Origin: Rikenellaceae bacterium
GTDB lineage: Bacteria; Bacteroidota; Bacteroidia; Bacteroidales; Rikenellaceae
Length of the DNA stretch: 64,000 nt
NCBI GenBank assembly: GCA_015060015.1
Contig: SUZG01000005.1
Span: forward strand, 52,875-116,874
Reading direction: 5' to 3'
Part shown: piece after piece, positions 44,609 to 54,315 of the stretch
Numbering within the stretch: the stretch's first letter is position 1
Layout of the letters: each line of letters starts with the position of its first letter
Program-made: the position numbers and the translations under genes
Notes under the pieces: model-generated
What the model was told of the DNA's origin: nothing
The model's input: the letters and a program-made list of their open reading frames with translations, nothing else
Databases searched by the model: none

Positions 44609-45541
44609 GTGTCGATAGCAGTAACCATACTCGGCAACACCTCGGCTAAGCCTACGCCTACGGGACACCCCTCGGCACAGGTCGTGAACATCAACGAACA
44701 GCTCTTTCTGGTTGATGCGGGCGAGGGTGTGCAGCGACAGATGATGCGTTATGGGCTATCGCCATTGAAGTTGCGTGCCATATTTATCTCGCATCTGCAC
44801 GGCGATCATATCTTCGGAGTGTTTCCATTGCTCTCGACAATGGGTCTGTATGGTCGTCGTACTCCGCTGAAAATATATGCTCCACGCCCCTTTGGCGAGA
44901 TGTTGGAGGGCTTTTTAAGGCTTTTTGAGAGTGACCTGCCCTACACGCCCGAATGGATTGAGGTGGATACGACCAAGCACCGCATAATCTGGGAGAATGA
45001 CACCACCGAGGTATGGACTCTGCCCCTGCGACATCGTGTGCCGACGGCAGGCTATCTGTTCCGTCAGAAGGAGCCGGCACTCAATGTAAGCAAGTATGCC
45101 ATAGACCGTTACGGTCTTTCGGTGGCACAAATCGTGGCAGCCAAACGAGGCGAGGATATCACACTCGACAGCGGCGAGAGATTATCGAACAGCGATATTA
45201 CCTATCGTCCCTACAGAACACTCGCCTACGCCTACTGCTCCGACACAAACTACTCGGCACGCCTCGCAAAGATGGTTGCAGGTGTGGATATGCTATACCA
45301 CGAAACGACATACGCCGCCGCCGAAAAGAAGATTGCAAGAGAGAGAGGCCACGCCTCAACCGTTGATGCCGCCAAGGTAGCACTTACGGCCGGCGTGGGA
45401 AGGCTTCTTATCGGCCATTTTTCGTCACGCTACAAAGATTTGCAGCCATTAGTGGAGGAGTGTCGCGAGATATTTCCTGCATCGGATATTGCCGAGGAGG
45501 GCAAGACATTTTTGATTGAACCAAAGAGCCATAAACAATGA
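44609..45541 (+). CDS. rnz: Ribonuclease Z
   Basis: 310 residues from a GTG start (no nearer ATG fits the N-terminus SIAVTILGNTSAKPTPTGHPSAQVV). Metallo-beta-lactamase motif SHLHGDHIFG, then YCSDTN, HETTY and IGHFSSRY, the tRNase Z set. It cuts 3' trailers from tRNA precursors lacking CCA. Its stop overlaps the next ATG by 4 bases (ATGA). Confidence 0.93.
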   Translation: MSIAVTILGNTSAKPTPTGHPSAQVVNINEQLFLVDAGEGVQRQMMRYGLSPLKLRAIFISHLHGDHIFGVFPLLSTMGLYGRRTPLKIYAPRPFGEMLEGFLRLFESDLPYTPEWIEVDTTKHRIIWENDTTEVWTLPLRHRVPTAGYLFRQKEPALNVSKYAIDRYGLSVAQIVAAKRGEDITLDSGERLSNSDITYRPYRTLAYAYCSDTNYSARLAKMVAGVDMLYHETTYAAAEKKIARERGHASTVDAAKVALTAGVGRLLIGHFSSRYKDLQPLVEECREIFPASDIAEEGKTFLIEPKSHKQ

Positions 45542-46278
45542 CAAAAGCCGAGATACAATTCGTTCGTTCGCTTGCCGACAAACGCACGCGTGATGAGGAG
45601 CATCTGTTCCTTGCCGAGGGCGACAAGCTCATAGCCGAGATTATCGCTTCGGGGTGGAAGATTCGCCATCTATACGCTTTGGAGGGGCACTTTGAAGGGC
45701 GTGCCGAGCAGATTTCGCCAAAGGAGATGGAACGCCTCTCGCAACTGAAAACGGCCTCAACATCGCTGGCTGTCGTGGAGCAGCCACACCATAAGACTCC
45801 CGCCACAGCCTCGGCCAAACAGCTGGCGTTGGCCCTGGACGGCGTACAGAACCCCGGCAACCTCGGCACAATTATACGCCTTGCCGACTGGTTTGGCGTG
45901 GAGGATATCTTCTGCTCGGAGGATACGGCCGACTGCTTCAACCCCAAGGTTGTGCAGGCAACAATGGGTGCTATCTTGCGAGTGAGAGTACACTATCTGC
46001 CATTGGCCGATTTTCTCGCACGCACAGCCGCAGAGGGTACGCCCATCTACGGCACTATGCTCGATGGCGAGAACATCTATGATGCCGAATTAGAAGCTGG
46101 CGGAGTGATAGTTATGGGCAACGAAGGCAAGGGTGTCAGCAGAGAGTGTGCCCGACACTTCTCGCATCGTCTGCTCATCCCCACCTACCCCGCCGACAGA
46201 CAAGGCTCCGAGTCGTTGAATGTGGCTATGGCTACGGGCATCGTATGTGCAGAATTCCGTCGCCGCACGAGGGGTTAA
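45538..46278 (+). CDS. TrmH/SpoU-family RNA 2'-O-methyltransferase
   Basis: 246 residues: N-terminal substrate-binding domain (FLAEGDKLIAEII), then the trefoil-knot SPOUT domain with DGVQNPGNLGTIIRLADWFGV, VMGNEGKGVS and IPTYPADRQGSESLNVAMATGIV. It probably methylates rRNA (RlmB/TsnR-like); the exact nucleotide is not predictable. Translationally coupled to rnz. Confidence 0.9.
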   Translation: MTKAEIQFVRSLADKRTRDEEHLFLAEGDKLIAEIIASGWKIRHLYALEGHFEGRAEQISPKEMERLSQLKTASTSLAVVEQPHHKTPATASAKQLALALDGVQNPGNLGTIIRLADWFGVEDIFCSEDTADCFNPKVVQATMGAILRVRVHYLPLADFLARTAAEGTPIYGTMLDGENIYDAELEAGGVIVMGNEGKGVSRECARHFSHRLLIPTYPADRQGSESLNVAMATGIVCAEFRRRTRG

Positions 46279-46295
46279 AACCGACCAAAAATGAT

Positions 46296-46330
46296 ACAAA
46301 ACGACCTTTGCGGAGGTCGTTTTTTCTTTT
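46296..46330 (+). terminator. Terminator of the rnz-methyltransferase unit
   Basis: Stem aacgacct / aggtcgtt followed by ttttct. Confidence 0.85.
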
Positions 46331-46378
46331 ATGAAAGTGCAAAATCGCAAGAAAACGCTAATAATTGAAAATTATTAG

Positions 46379-46386
46379 TATATTTG
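46379..46386 (+). promoter_or_regulatory. -7 box of pdxA
   Basis: TATATTTG 22 bases before the ATG at 46409. Confidence 0.6.
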
Positions 46387-46408
46387 TGGTTTGAAAACGA
46401 TTGAATTT

Positions 46409-47518
46409 ATGTCAGATAACAGACTCAAAATAGGAATCACGCAGGGCGACACAAACGGCGTAGGCTGGGAGATTATACTCCGCACACTGGCCGACAGCCG
46501 CACAACAGAGCTGTTTACACCGGTGGTGTATGGCTCACTCGCCGCTGCAAAAGCATATATGCCTCTACTCGAAAAGAATAACGACGAGGAGTTGAGCAGC
46601 AAGATACAGTTTAACGTAGTGGCTTCGGCTGCCGAGGCTCGCTACGGCAAGATAAACCTCGTGGAGTGCAGCGACGTGAAGCCCACACCGGGCGTAGCAT
46701 CGAAGGAGGGTGGCAAGGCCGCTGTGGAGGCGTTGGAGAGAGCCGTTGCCGACCTGAAAGATGGCACTCTCGATGCTATGGTCACAGCTCCATTCGATAA
46801 GGAGATGGCACAGAGTGAGGAGTTTTCGTTCACAGGCCACACCGAGTTTATGGCTTCACACTTGGGCGGCGAGCCTATGATGATTATGTGCAGCGACCGT
46901 CTGCGTGTCGGACTGGTTACTATCCATATTCCCGTAGCGGAGGTGAGCAAGAGCATCTCAAAGGAGAAGATTGTGGAGGCACTCGACACCCTGCGTCAGT
47001 CACTCAAAGAGGATTTCGGCATCGTGGAGCCACGCATCGCCGTTCTGGCCCTCAATCCACACGCCGGCGAGGGAGGTATGCTCGGCTCGGAGGAGCAGGA
47101 GATTATCAAGCCCGCCATTGTGGAGGCTTTCGAGAAGGGAGTTCTGGCCTTTGGTCCATTCCCTGCTGATGGCCTGTTTGCGGCCGGTGGTTATGCGAAA
47201 TATGACGCTGTGCTGGCGATGTATCACGATCAGGGTTTGACACCGTTCAAGACCCTATCGCCCGATGGTGTGAACTTCACAGCAGGTCTGTCGGCCGTAC
47301 GCACATCGCCCGACCACGGCACTGCATACGACATCGCAGGCAAGGGTATAGCTGATCCGCAGTCGATACGTAACGCCATCTACACAGCTATCGACATCGT
47401 GCGTCACCGCGAGGCATGGGGCGACTGGACAGCAAAACCGTTGCAGCACTTCGAACGCGAGAAGGGCCGCGATGTGTCGGTTAAGGATTTGAAATTACCC
47501 GAACAGGGAGAGGAGTAG
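46409..47518 (+). CDS. pdxA: 4-hydroxythreonine-4-phosphate dehydrogenase
   Basis: 369 residues from MSDNRLKIGITQGDTNGVGWEII; the ORF-track TTG start sits next to the -7 box. Conserved blocks: FTGHTEFMA, LNPHAGEGGMLGSEE, GPFPADGLF, YDAVLAMYHDQGLTPFKTL and SPDHGTAYDIAGKG. It oxidises 4-phosphohydroxy-threonine in the DXP-independent branch leading to pyridoxal phosphate. pdxJ is not in the window. Confidence 0.95.
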   Translation: MSDNRLKIGITQGDTNGVGWEIILRTLADSRTTELFTPVVYGSLAAAKAYMPLLEKNNDEELSSKIQFNVVASAAEARYGKINLVECSDVKPTPGVASKEGGKAAVEALERAVADLKDGTLDAMVTAPFDKEMAQSEEFSFTGHTEFMASHLGGEPMMIMCSDRLRVGLVTIHIPVAEVSKSISKEKIVEALDTLRQSLKEDFGIVEPRIAVLALNPHAGEGGMLGSEEQEIIKPAIVEAFEKGVLAFGPFPADGLFAAGGYAKYDAVLAMYHDQGLTPFKTLSPDGVNFTAGLSAVRTSPDHGTAYDIAGKGIADPQSIRNAIYTAIDIVRHREAWGDWTAKPLQHFEREKGRDVSVKDLKLPEQGEE

Positions 47519-47613
47519 CGAAGGAGAATTAACACGGGTCATACGATGTATTCCGTCTCGTAATTGTGGAAGCATCGGAAGGCTCAAAACAATAAACAAC
47601 TTAAAATATTATT

Positions 47614-49560
47614 ATGATTAAAATTACTTTTCCCGATGGCTCAGTAAGAGAGTTCGCCAAAGGGACAACAGCTTACCAAGTAGCCGAGAGCATCAGCCCT
47701 CGTTTAGCTGCCGACTGTCTGGCCGCTTCGGTAAATGATTTGACGGTCGATATGGGCCGTGCAATCGATGAGGATGCAACAATCAAGTTTTTCAAGTGGG
47801 ACGACGCCGAGGGCAAGCACGCCTTCTGGCACACATCATCACACCTCTTGGCCGAGGCATTGCAGAGCCTCTACCCCGGCATTAAGTTCGGTATCGGTCC
47901 CGCTATTGACAATGGTTTCTACTACGATGTAGATTCTCCGACACCCATCACCGAGGGCGACCTCGCCACCATCGAGCAGAAGATGATGGAGCTGGCTCGT
48001 CAGAAGGAGGAGCTCGTACGTTCAGAGGTTTCAAAGGCTGAGGCCTTGAAGACCTTCACCGAGAAGGGTGACCAATATAAGGTGGAGCTTATTCAGGATT
48101 TGGAGGACGGCTCTATCTCATTCTATACAAACGGCTCATTTACCGACCTTTGCCGTGGTCCGCATATCCCCAACACGGGCTTTATCAAGGCTGTGAAGCT
48201 GACATCCGTAGCGGGTGCTTACTGGCGTGGTAACGAGAATAACAAGATGCTTACCCGTATCTATGGTGTATCGTTCCCCAAGAAGTCGATGCTCGACGAA
48301 TATCTGGCGATGATTGAGGAGGCCAAGAAGCGTGACCACCGTAAGTTGGGCAAGGATTTGGAGCTCTTCATGTTCTCACAGCGTGTAGGCCAGGGTCTGC
48401 CTATGTGGTTGCCGAAGGGTGCCGAGTTGCGTGACCGTCTGGAACGTTTCCTGCGTCAGATTCAGAAGGATTACGGCTACTTGCAGGTTATCACTCCGCA
48501 TATCGGTAACAAGGACCTCTATGTTACTTCGGGCCACTATGCAAAGTATGGCAAGGATTCGTTCCAGCCTATCCACACTCCATTTGAGGGCGAGGAGTAC
48601 CTGTTGAAGCCTATGAACTGCCCCCACCACTGCGAGATTTACCGTTCAAAGCCCCGTTCATACAAGGATCTTCCCGTTCGTTTGGCGGAGTTCGGTACGG
48701 TATATCGTTACGAGCAGTCTGGCGAGTTGCACGGCCTCACACGCGTGCGTAGTTTTACACAGGACGATGCTCACCTCTTTGTTCGTCCCGACCAGTTGTT
48801 GGAGGAGTTCGAGAAGGTTATCGACATCGTGCTTTACATCTTCCGCACATTGAAGTTCGACAACTATACAGCACAGATTTCGTTGCGTGACCCCAACAAC
48901 AAGGAGAAGTACATCGGTACGGACGAGAATTGGGAGAAGGCCGAGGGTGCTATCATCAAGGCTTGTGAGGAGAAGGGCCTCAACACCACTGTTGAGTTGG
49001 GTGAGGCTGCGTTCTATGGCCCCAAGCTGGACTTTATGGTTAAGGATGCTTTGGGCCGCAGCTGGCAGCTGGGTACTATTCAGGTGGACTACAACCTCCC
49101 CGAACGTTTCGACCTTACATACAAGGGTGCTGACGATAAGCTTCACCGCCCGATTATGATTCACCGTGCACCATTCGGCTCTATGGAACGTTTCGTGGCT
49201 GTGTTGCTGGAGCATACAGCAGGCCGCTTCCCATTGTGGCTCACTCCCGACCAGGCTGTTGTGTTGCCTATCTCGGAGAAGTACAACGACTACGCACAGA
49301 AGGTTGCCCGCGACCTTGGTAAGAAGGATGTGCGTGTGCAGGTTGATGAACGTAACGAGAAGATTGGCCGTAAGATTCGCGACAACGAGTTGAAGCGTAT
49401 CCCGTTCCTGCTTATCGTAGGTGAGAAGGAGGAGGCCGAGGGCAAGGTTTCAGTTCGCGTGCAGGGCGAGGGCGACAAGGGTGCTATGACCATTGCCGAG
49501 TTCGCCGAGCATATCAACTCGCTGGTTGATGCCGAGATTGAAGCAAACAAGATGGCTTAA
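47614..49560 (+). CDS. thrS: Threonyl-tRNA synthetase
   Basis: 648 residues: TGS domain (1 to about 62), editing domain with HTSSH and CRGPHIP, catalytic class II core (motif 2 [30 protein letters not shown]; zinc ligands in [11 protein letters not shown]; motif 3 [11 protein letters not shown]) and an anticodon-binding domain. The 95-base leader contains no T-box I can recognise. It is followed by infC, a conserved thrS-infC order. Confidence 0.97.
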   Translation: MIKITFPDGSVREFAKGTTAYQVAESISPRLAADCLAASVNDLTVDMGRAIDEDATIKFFKWDDAEGKHAFWHTSSHLLAEALQSLYPGIKFGIGPAIDNGFYYDVDSPTPITEGDLATIEQKMMELARQKEELVRSEVSKAEALKTFTEKGDQYKVELIQDLEDGSISFYTNGSFTDLCRGPHIPNTGFIKAVKLTSVAGAYWRGNENNKMLTRIYGVSFPKKSMLDEYLAMIEEAKKRDHRKLGKDLELFMFSQRVGQGLPMWLPKGAELRDRLERFLRQIQKDYGYLQVITPHIGNKDLYVTSGHYAKYGKDSFQPIHTPFEGEEYLLKPMNCPHHCEIYRSKPRSYKDLPVRLAEFGTVYRYEQSGELHGLTRVRSFTQDDAHLFVRPDQLLEEFEKVIDIVLYIFRTLKFDNYTAQISLRDPNNKEKYIGTDENWEKAEGAIIKACEEKGLNTTVELGEAAFYGPKLDFMVKDALGRSWQLGTIQVDYNLPERFDLTYKGADDKLHRPIMIHRAPFGSMERFVAVLLEHTAGRFPLWLTPDQAVVLPISEKYNDYAQKVARDLGKKDVRVQVDERNEKIGRKIRDNELKRIPFLLIVGEKEEAEGKVSVRVQGEGDKGAMTIAEFAEHINSLVDAEIEANKMA

Positions 49561-49600
49561 AGAACATCACACTAATAACAACAAGTAAACAGTTACTAAT

Positions 49601-50200
49601 TTGGCAATTACACAAAAACCGTTTCCACCCCGTCCGATGAACGGCGGAGGAAACAACCCCCAGCAAAGGGGCAAGCGTCCCGAGAAGGAGAACCCCAACC
49701 GTATCAACAACGAGATTACGGCCCCCACAGTACGCCTTGTAGGCGAGAATGTGGAGCCTAACACCGTTGTATCGTTGCGTGAGGCGTTGGCTATGGCCGA
49801 CGAGATGGAGTTGGATCTCATCGAGATTTCGCCCAAGGCCGATCCCCCCGTATGCCGCATTGCCGACTACCAGAAGTTCCTCTACCAGCAGAAGCGTAAG
49901 GCGAAGGAGATTAAGGCGAAGCAGGTCAAGGTCGTAATCAAGGAGATTCGTTTCGGCCCGCAGACCGACGACCACGACTACAACTTCAAATTGAAGCACG
50001 CCGAGAACTTCATCAAGGAGGGTGCGAAGGTTAAGGCTTCGGTATTCTTCCGCGGACGTTCAATCGTCTTCAAGGAGCAGGGCGAGATTCTTCTTCTGCG
50101 TTTTGCTACCGACTTGGAGGAGATTGCAAAGGTTGAGGCTATGCCCAAGCTTGACGGCAAGAAGATGAATATGATTCTTGCACCGAAGAGCAAGAAGTAG
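49601..50200 (+). CDS. infC: Translation initiation factor IF-3 (TTG start)
   Basis: 199 residues if begun at TTG 49601. The canonical core runs from [20 protein letters not shown] through [43 protein letters not shown] and [13 protein letters not shown]. The only in-frame ATG before the core is at 49637 ([10 protein letters not shown]), which would also leave IF-3 intact. A rare start codon would fit IF-3 autoregulation. The N-terminus has a Pro/Gly/Asn-rich extension. Confidence 0.93.
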   Translation: MAITQKPFPPRPMNGGGNNPQQRGKRPEKENPNRINNEITAPTVRLVGENVEPNTVVSLREALAMADEMELDLIEISPKADPPVCRIADYQKFLYQQKRKAKEIKAKQVKVVIKEIRFGPQTDDHDYNFKLKHAENFIKEGAKVKASVFFRGRSIVFKEQGEILLLRFATDLEEIAKVEAMPKLDGKKMNMILAPKSKK

Positions 50201-50215
50201 TCGAATATAGATTCA

Positions 50216-50266
50216 TAAATCCAAAACGGGGTGCTGTAAAAACAACATCCTGTTTTGGATTGTGTT
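50216..50266 (+). terminator. Probable terminator of thrS-infC
   Basis: Long stem atccaaaacggggtg / catcctgttttggat with an 11-base loop, then tgtgtttt. It ends just before the LuxE-like gene. Confidence 0.6.
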
Positions 50267-50281
50267 TTAATAAGAGATGCC

Positions 50282-51250
50282 ATGTCGCTGATTGACGAGA
50301 AAATATTTTCCATCGGCAATGACGAGGAGTTTGAGGCTGTGGCGTTGGAGTTGTTCCGGTGGCAGGCCGAGAGGTGTATGCCCTATCGTCAATATATCGA
50401 GCTACTGGGTATCGACCCGCAAAGTGTCAAAAGCATAGAGCAGATTCCGTTTCTGCCGATTGAGCTGTTCAAGACGCACGACATATATTGCGGTGACACA
50501 ACGCCCGAAAAGGTCTTCACATCGAGTAGCACAACGGGACAGACTCCCTCACGCCACCTGATGCAGAGCCTTTCTCATTACGAACGCACCTTCACAGCCG
50601 CCTTCGAGCAGTTCTATGGTGCGACGGAGGGTTGGAGCATATACGGACTTCTGCCCAACTACCTGCAACGCGAGGGCTCGTCGCTGGTCTATATGGTGGA
50701 CAGGCTGCTTGCTCGTTGTGGTTCGGGAGGTTTCTACCTTGATGACTACGACAAGTTGCTGGCCGATATGGCCGCCGACACAAAGCCGAAGATATTGCTC
50801 GGCGTGAGCTATGCCCTATGGGATTTGGCCGAGAGATATGCTCCGAAGCTGCAACAGACTATTGTTATGGAGACCGGTGGAATGAAGGGGCACCGTGAAG
50901 AGTTGCCCAAGGAGGAGTTTCACAAAATTCTGACCGAGGCCTTCGGCGTAGAGGCCATCCACTCGGAGTATGGTATGGCCGAACTGACTTCGCAAGCATA
51001 CTCTGCCGGCAGAGGTGTCTTTCTGTCGCCCAAGTGGATGCGAGTGCTTACGCGTGATGTAAATAACCCGATGAAGATTCTGCCCGCAGGCAAGCGAGGT
51101 GCTATAAACATCATCGACTTGGCGAACATCTCATCGTGTGCCTTTATCGCCACGCAAGATGTAGGTCGCACCCTTGCCGACGGCTCGTTTATGATTGAGG
51201 GCCGACTGACGGGTGCCGACATAAGAGGTTGTAATCTTTTAGTACAATAA
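50282..51250 (+). CDS. LuxE/PaaK-like acyl-protein synthetase
   Basis: 322 residues from MSLIDEKIFSIG. The adenylate-forming enzyme fold is shown by VFTSSSTTGQTPSRHLM (nucleotide loop), METGGMKGHREELPKEEF and HSEYGMAELTSQAYS. LuxE relatives activate carboxylic acids as acyl-adenylates; near glycan genes they may supply acyl groups for surface sugars. Three bases precede the cytidylyltransferase gene, so the two probably share a pathway. Confidence 0.83.
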   Translation: MSLIDEKIFSIGNDEEFEAVALELFRWQAERCMPYRQYIELLGIDPQSVKSIEQIPFLPIELFKTHDIYCGDTTPEKVFTSSSTTGQTPSRHLMQSLSHYERTFTAAFEQFYGATEGWSIYGLLPNYLQREGSSLVYMVDRLLARCGSGGFYLDDYDKLLADMAADTKPKILLGVSYALWDLAERYAPKLQQTIVMETGGMKGHREELPKEEFHKILTEAFGVEAIHSEYGMAELTSQAYSAGRGVFLSPKWMRVLTRDVNNPMKILPAGKRGAINIIDLANISSCAFIATQDVGRTLADGSFMIEGRLTGADIRGCNLLVQ

Positions 51251-51253
51251 CCA

Positions 51254-51904
51254 ATGAAGAGAGTTGCATTTGTTCCTATCCGCCTCAACAGCCAACGCGT
51301 CGTGGGCAAGAACCTGCGAGAGCTGGGAGGCCGTCCGCTGCTGACGCACATCCTGAATGCTCTGGCTGCGGCAAAAAATATTGACGAGGTCTATGTCTAT
51401 TGCAGCACTCCCGCAATCGAGGAGTATCTTCCCGAAGGTGTGAAGTTCCTGCAACGCGATGCACGACTCGACTCAAACGAGACTCTGGGAGCAGAGATTT
51501 ATGATGCCTTCACAAGTGAGGTTGATGCCGACATATATATTCTGGCACACACCACATCGCCCTTCATCCGCACCGCAACCATCGAGGAGGCAATCCAAAA
51601 GGTGGAGTGCGAAAGCTACGACTCGGCTTTCAGTGCAAAGAAGGAGCAGAGTTTTGCGTGGTACGAAGGTCAGCCGCTGAATTATTCGCTGTCGCATATT
51701 CCACGCACGCAGGATTTGGAGGCTGTATATATCGAGACATCGGCATTCTTCATCTTCCGCCGCGAGGTATGGCGTGAGCAGCATCGCCGCATAGGCGACA
51801 AGCCCTATATTGCCGTCACCGACCGCATAGAGAGCATAGATATTGACAATCCCGACGATTTTCTTTTAGCCGAGGCTATCGCCAAGGCGGGGTTGAACAA
51901 GTAA
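51254..51904 (+). CDS. CMP-sugar synthetase-like cytidylyltransferase
   Basis: 216 residues similar to acylneuraminate cytidylyltransferase: N-terminal nucleotide-binding FVPIRLNSQRVVGKNLRELGGRPLLTHIL, then TSPFIRTATIEEAI and IDIDNPDDFLLAEA. It would activate a nonulosonic acid or related sugar with CTP. Synthesis genes for such a sugar (NeuB/NeuC type) are absent here, so the substrate is unknown. Confidence 0.85.
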   Translation: MKRVAFVPIRLNSQRVVGKNLRELGGRPLLTHILNALAAAKNIDEVYVYCSTPAIEEYLPEGVKFLQRDARLDSNETLGAEIYDAFTSEVDADIYILAHTTSPFIRTATIEEAIQKVECESYDSAFSAKKEQSFAWYEGQPLNYSLSHIPRTQDLEAVYIETSAFFIFRREVWREQHRRIGDKPYIAVTDRIESIDIDNPDDFLLAEAIAKAGLNK

Positions 51905-51925
51905 TTGAATAGGCAGATAAGATAA

Positions 51926-51954
51926 AAGGGGGCTTGCGGCCTCCTTTTTCTGTT
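51926..51954. terminator. Terminator between the cytidylyltransferase and GT2 genes
   Basis: Imperfect stem aaaaggggg / cctccttttt around ttgcgg; the gene stops converge here. Confidence 0.6.
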
Positions 51955-52882
51955 ACATCCCTTTGTGAGCAATATTCCACGCTAACCAGTTATACGCCGC
52001 CAGCAACGAAGGACGCATAAACCGAGGCAGCGAGTTGAGTACCCGCACCTTCCATAATGCCCGTCGTGAGAGGCGTGTATATGAGAAAAACTTCGCCGCA
52101 CGGGCCGCCGCAGCCGTTCCTCCCTTGACACTCTCCACAAGAGCCTTGCCCAGAGCCACGCGAGCTATATACTCGTTACTCAAATCACTCTCCGCAGAGT
52201 CATACAGCTCCTCAAACGAGAAACGGGTCTGCTCCGCACGATAGATAGAGGCAGAACGATTGGACGCCGCACGCGAGTAGATAGCCATCTTCTTTGGCGA
52301 GAAGGCGATATCTGACTGGCGGGCAATCTTCGTCCACAGGTATTGATCCTCTCCGAGTCGCATACCTTCGGGGAAACCGCCCAGCGACAATACCAAATCA
52401 CGATCCAGCACCGCCGTAGAGGGGATAATGACATAGCGGCTCATAGCCTCGGCAAAAAAATCCACTATGCCGGCATCGGCAGGCGTATCGGCCGCCACGC
52501 GTTCATCGCCCTGCTCTACATAGAAAGCCGTAGAGTATGCTCCGCACGAGGGATATTGATCCATAAGTGACACTATCGTAGAGAGGAAATCGCTGCACCA
52601 CGCATCATCTCCATCCAGCAGAGCCACCCACTCAGAATTCGCCGCCTCAATACCCACATTGCGAGCAACACTCACGCCCTTGTTCTCCTGACGTATCAGA
52701 CGAATGAGTGGCGACTCTATGGCGGCAACGATATCGCCACTGCCATCCGTAGAGCCGTCATCCACAACGATAATCTCGCGAGGCAAAAGGCTCTGTCCCA
52801 GCACCGACGATATGGCACGCGACACCTCGCCCGCCTTGTTATAGAGGGGTATCACAACCGATATGTCACAACTCTGTGTCAT
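51953..52882 (-). CDS. Family 2 glycosyltransferase
   Basis: 309 residues from MTQSCDISVVIPLYNK; the ORF-track start 62 codons upstream runs across the divergent gene and is rejected. GT2 signatures: VVDDGSTDGSGDI, ENKGVSVARNVGIEAANSEWVALLDGDDAW (DxD), LGEDQYLW. The C-terminus is basic and may associate with the membrane. It transfers a sugar, acceptor unknown. Its box (TACATTTG) ends 7 bases before the ATG. Confidence 0.88.
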   Translation of the reverse strand: MTQSCDISVVIPLYNKAGEVSRAISSVLGQSLLPREIIVVDDGSTDGSGDIVAAIESPLIRLIRQENKGVSVARNVGIEAANSEWVALLDGDDAWCSDFLSTIVSLMDQYPSCGAYSTAFYVEQGDERVAADTPADAGIVDFFAEAMSRYVIIPSTAVLDRDLVLSLGGFPEGMRLGEDQYLWTKIARQSDIAFSPKKMAIYSRAASNRSASIYRAEQTRFSFEELYDSAESDLSNEYIARVALGKALVESVKGGTAAAARAAKFFSYTRLSRRALWKVRVLNSLPRFMRPSLLAAYNWLAWNIAHKGM

Positions 52883-52889
52883 ATAATTG

Positions 52890-52897
52890 CAAATGTA
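52890..52897 (-). promoter_or_regulatory. -7 box of the GT2 gene
   Basis: TACATTTG on the minus strand, ending 7 bases before the ATG; near-leaderless transcript expected. Confidence 0.5.
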
Positions 52898-52909
52898 ACT
52901 ATATTTTAT

Positions 52910-52917
52910 TAGTTTTG
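52910..52917 (+). promoter_or_regulatory. -7 box of the DUF115-like gene
   Basis: TAGTTTTG 22 bases before the ATG; back to back with the GT2 box. Confidence 0.5.
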
Positions 52918-52939
52918 CAATAGTGTAAAATTCAATACA

Positions 52940-53830
52940 ATGCGATTTACCGAGAAAATCATAAAGGCTATACGCGATTCGTTTGATACGCTGCTCTTCT
53001 TCGCCACAATGGCTGTGAAGGAGGATTTCTGCAACCATATCAAGCGTGCCGGAGCCATCGACAAGCACCCCGACGGCAAGATGCTGATACTCGGCAACGG
53101 ACCCTCACTGCGAGAACAGATGCCCCGACTTATCGAGGCGAAGGCGTGGCAAAAGGGCGATATTATGGCTGTAAATTTCTTCGCTACAAGTGAGGAGTTT
53201 ACTGTTTTGAAGCCTAAATATTATGTCCTGTCCGACCCGCAATTCTTCCGCGAGGCGGGATGCAGCGACCGCGTGAGAGATATGTATAAAGCTCTGGCCG
53301 AGAAGGTTAGCTGGTCAATGATTCTCTATGTACAGTACTATAATCCCGAAAAATTTGATTACGCCAAAGCCGTGGGCGACAACCCCAATATCCGCATCGT
53401 GAGATTTCACACGACACTGTTTCGCGGATTTCGCAATGTGGAGTTCTGGTGCTATCGCCGAGGTCTGGGGTCGGGTAATTTCGGCACTGTGGTACAGAAT
53501 GGCGAGTTTATAGCTATGCAGCTCGGCTATCGCACCATCGAGCTTTATGGCGTGGACCACACGCTGTTGGAGGGCTTGATGGTGGATGACAATAACCGCC
53601 TGTGCCGCACGCAGAGCCACTACTACGACTCTTCGCCCGCCGAGCCGAAGCCTATATTCGTGAACGCCACCAACCCACCACGCCCCTACACTATGGCCTC
53701 CTATCTGGCAGAGACCGCCGAGCTGTTCCGTGGCCACGAGGTGCTGGCCGAGTATGCCCGTACGGAAGGCATCCGAATAATAAACCGCACCAAAGGCTCA
53801 ATGATTGACGCCTACGAAAGAGAAGCATAA
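52940..53830 (+). CDS. DUF115/MptE-like protein of surface glycan synthesis
   Basis: 296 residues with MLILGNGPSLREQMPRLIEAKAWQKGDIMAVNFFATSEEFTVLKPKYYVLSDPQFF and GSGNFGTVVQNGEFIAMQLGYRTIELYGVDHTLLEG. This is the Rossmann-like fold of DUF115 proteins found in lipopolysaccharide, capsule and flagellin-glycosylation loci. Catalytic role uncertain. It is divergent from the GT2 gene and shares the glycan context. Confidence 0.75.
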   Translation: MRFTEKIIKAIRDSFDTLLFFATMAVKEDFCNHIKRAGAIDKHPDGKMLILGNGPSLREQMPRLIEAKAWQKGDIMAVNFFATSEEFTVLKPKYYVLSDPQFFREAGCSDRVRDMYKALAEKVSWSMILYVQYYNPEKFDYAKAVGDNPNIRIVRFHTTLFRGFRNVEFWCYRRGLGSGNFGTVVQNGEFIAMQLGYRTIELYGVDHTLLEGLMVDDNNRLCRTQSHYYDSSPAEPKPIFVNATNPPRPYTMASYLAETAELFRGHEVLAEYARTEGIRIINRTKGSMIDAYEREA

Positions 53831-53862
53831 AAAAAGGAGTATCAACTGATACTCCTTTTAAT
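53831..53862 (+). terminator. Terminator of the DUF115-like gene
   Basis: Stem aaaaggagtatc / gatactcctttt with loop aact. Confidence 0.85.
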
Positions 53863-53892
53863 TTCGGAATTATATAGTTTAATTTTGATAAA

Positions 53893-53950
53893 CGAGCCGC
53901 AAACGGGACTTGAAACTCGTGCAAGCACGAGTACTTCATTTTTACATTCC
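53893..53950 (-). repeat. tRNA-Thr 3'-end remnant, copy A
   Basis: The first 22 bases (cgagccgcaaacgggacttgaa) equal the 3' end of tRNA-Thr plus flank. They are followed by actcgtgcaagcacgagt, a hairpin replacing the T-arm 5' strand. The rest of 53951-54044 holds two more hairpins (gggaaactgcaagagtttccc, agtgtgcaagcacact). Confidence 0.75.
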
Positions 53951-54044
53951 CTCTAACTCCCTTTGGGAAACTGCAAGAGTTTCCCTTGTCTGCTCCCGTT
54001 CGGCATAGTGTGCAAGCACACTCTGCACTCGCTTACTCGCAGCC

Positions 54045-54155
54045 TTGCAAAAGGAGGACTATAAATGCAAAAAGGTCACGGGTTGTACCGTAACCTTCAA
54101 AACTTTAAGCCAACCCCTCTTGGCACTCTCCGACGAGCCGCAAACGGGACTTGAA
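54045..54155 (-). repeat. 111-bp direct repeat carrying a tRNA-Thr 3' end, copy B
   Basis: Almost identical to 54205-54315 at a 160-bp period. It contains a tRNA terminator (54068-54096) and the 22-base tRNA-Thr 3' end at 54134-54155. The tRNA-like remnant again lacks the remaining tRNA body. Confidence 0.85.
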
Positions 54156-54204
54156 ACTCGTGCAAGCACGAGTGCTTTATATCCACATTCCTCCCAACCC
54201 TCCT

Positions 54205-54315
54205 TTGCAAAAGGAGGGCTATAAATGCAAAAAGGTCACGGGTTGTACCGTAACCTTCAGAACTTTAAGCCAACCACTCTTGGCACTCTCCGACGAGCCG
54301 CAAACGGGACTTGAA
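54205..54315 (-). repeat. 111-bp direct repeat, copy containing the functional tRNA-Thr 3' end
   Basis: Partner of the repeat at 54045; here the 3' end continues into the intact tRNA-Thr gene. Confidence 0.85.
54227..54257 (-). terminator. Terminator of tRNA-Thr
   Basis: Minus-strand stem aaggttacgg / ccgtgacctt with a short loop, then ttt and gc. The same element recurs at 54068. Confidence 0.65.

Noticed and set aside
47519-47613. T-box leader of thrS
   Set aside because: No T-box sequence or antiterminator is visible in the 95-base leader.
52883-53068. 62-codon N-terminal extension of the GT2 gene
   Set aside because: It overlaps the divergent DUF115-like gene and its promoter; the GT2 fold starts at MTQSCDISVVIP.
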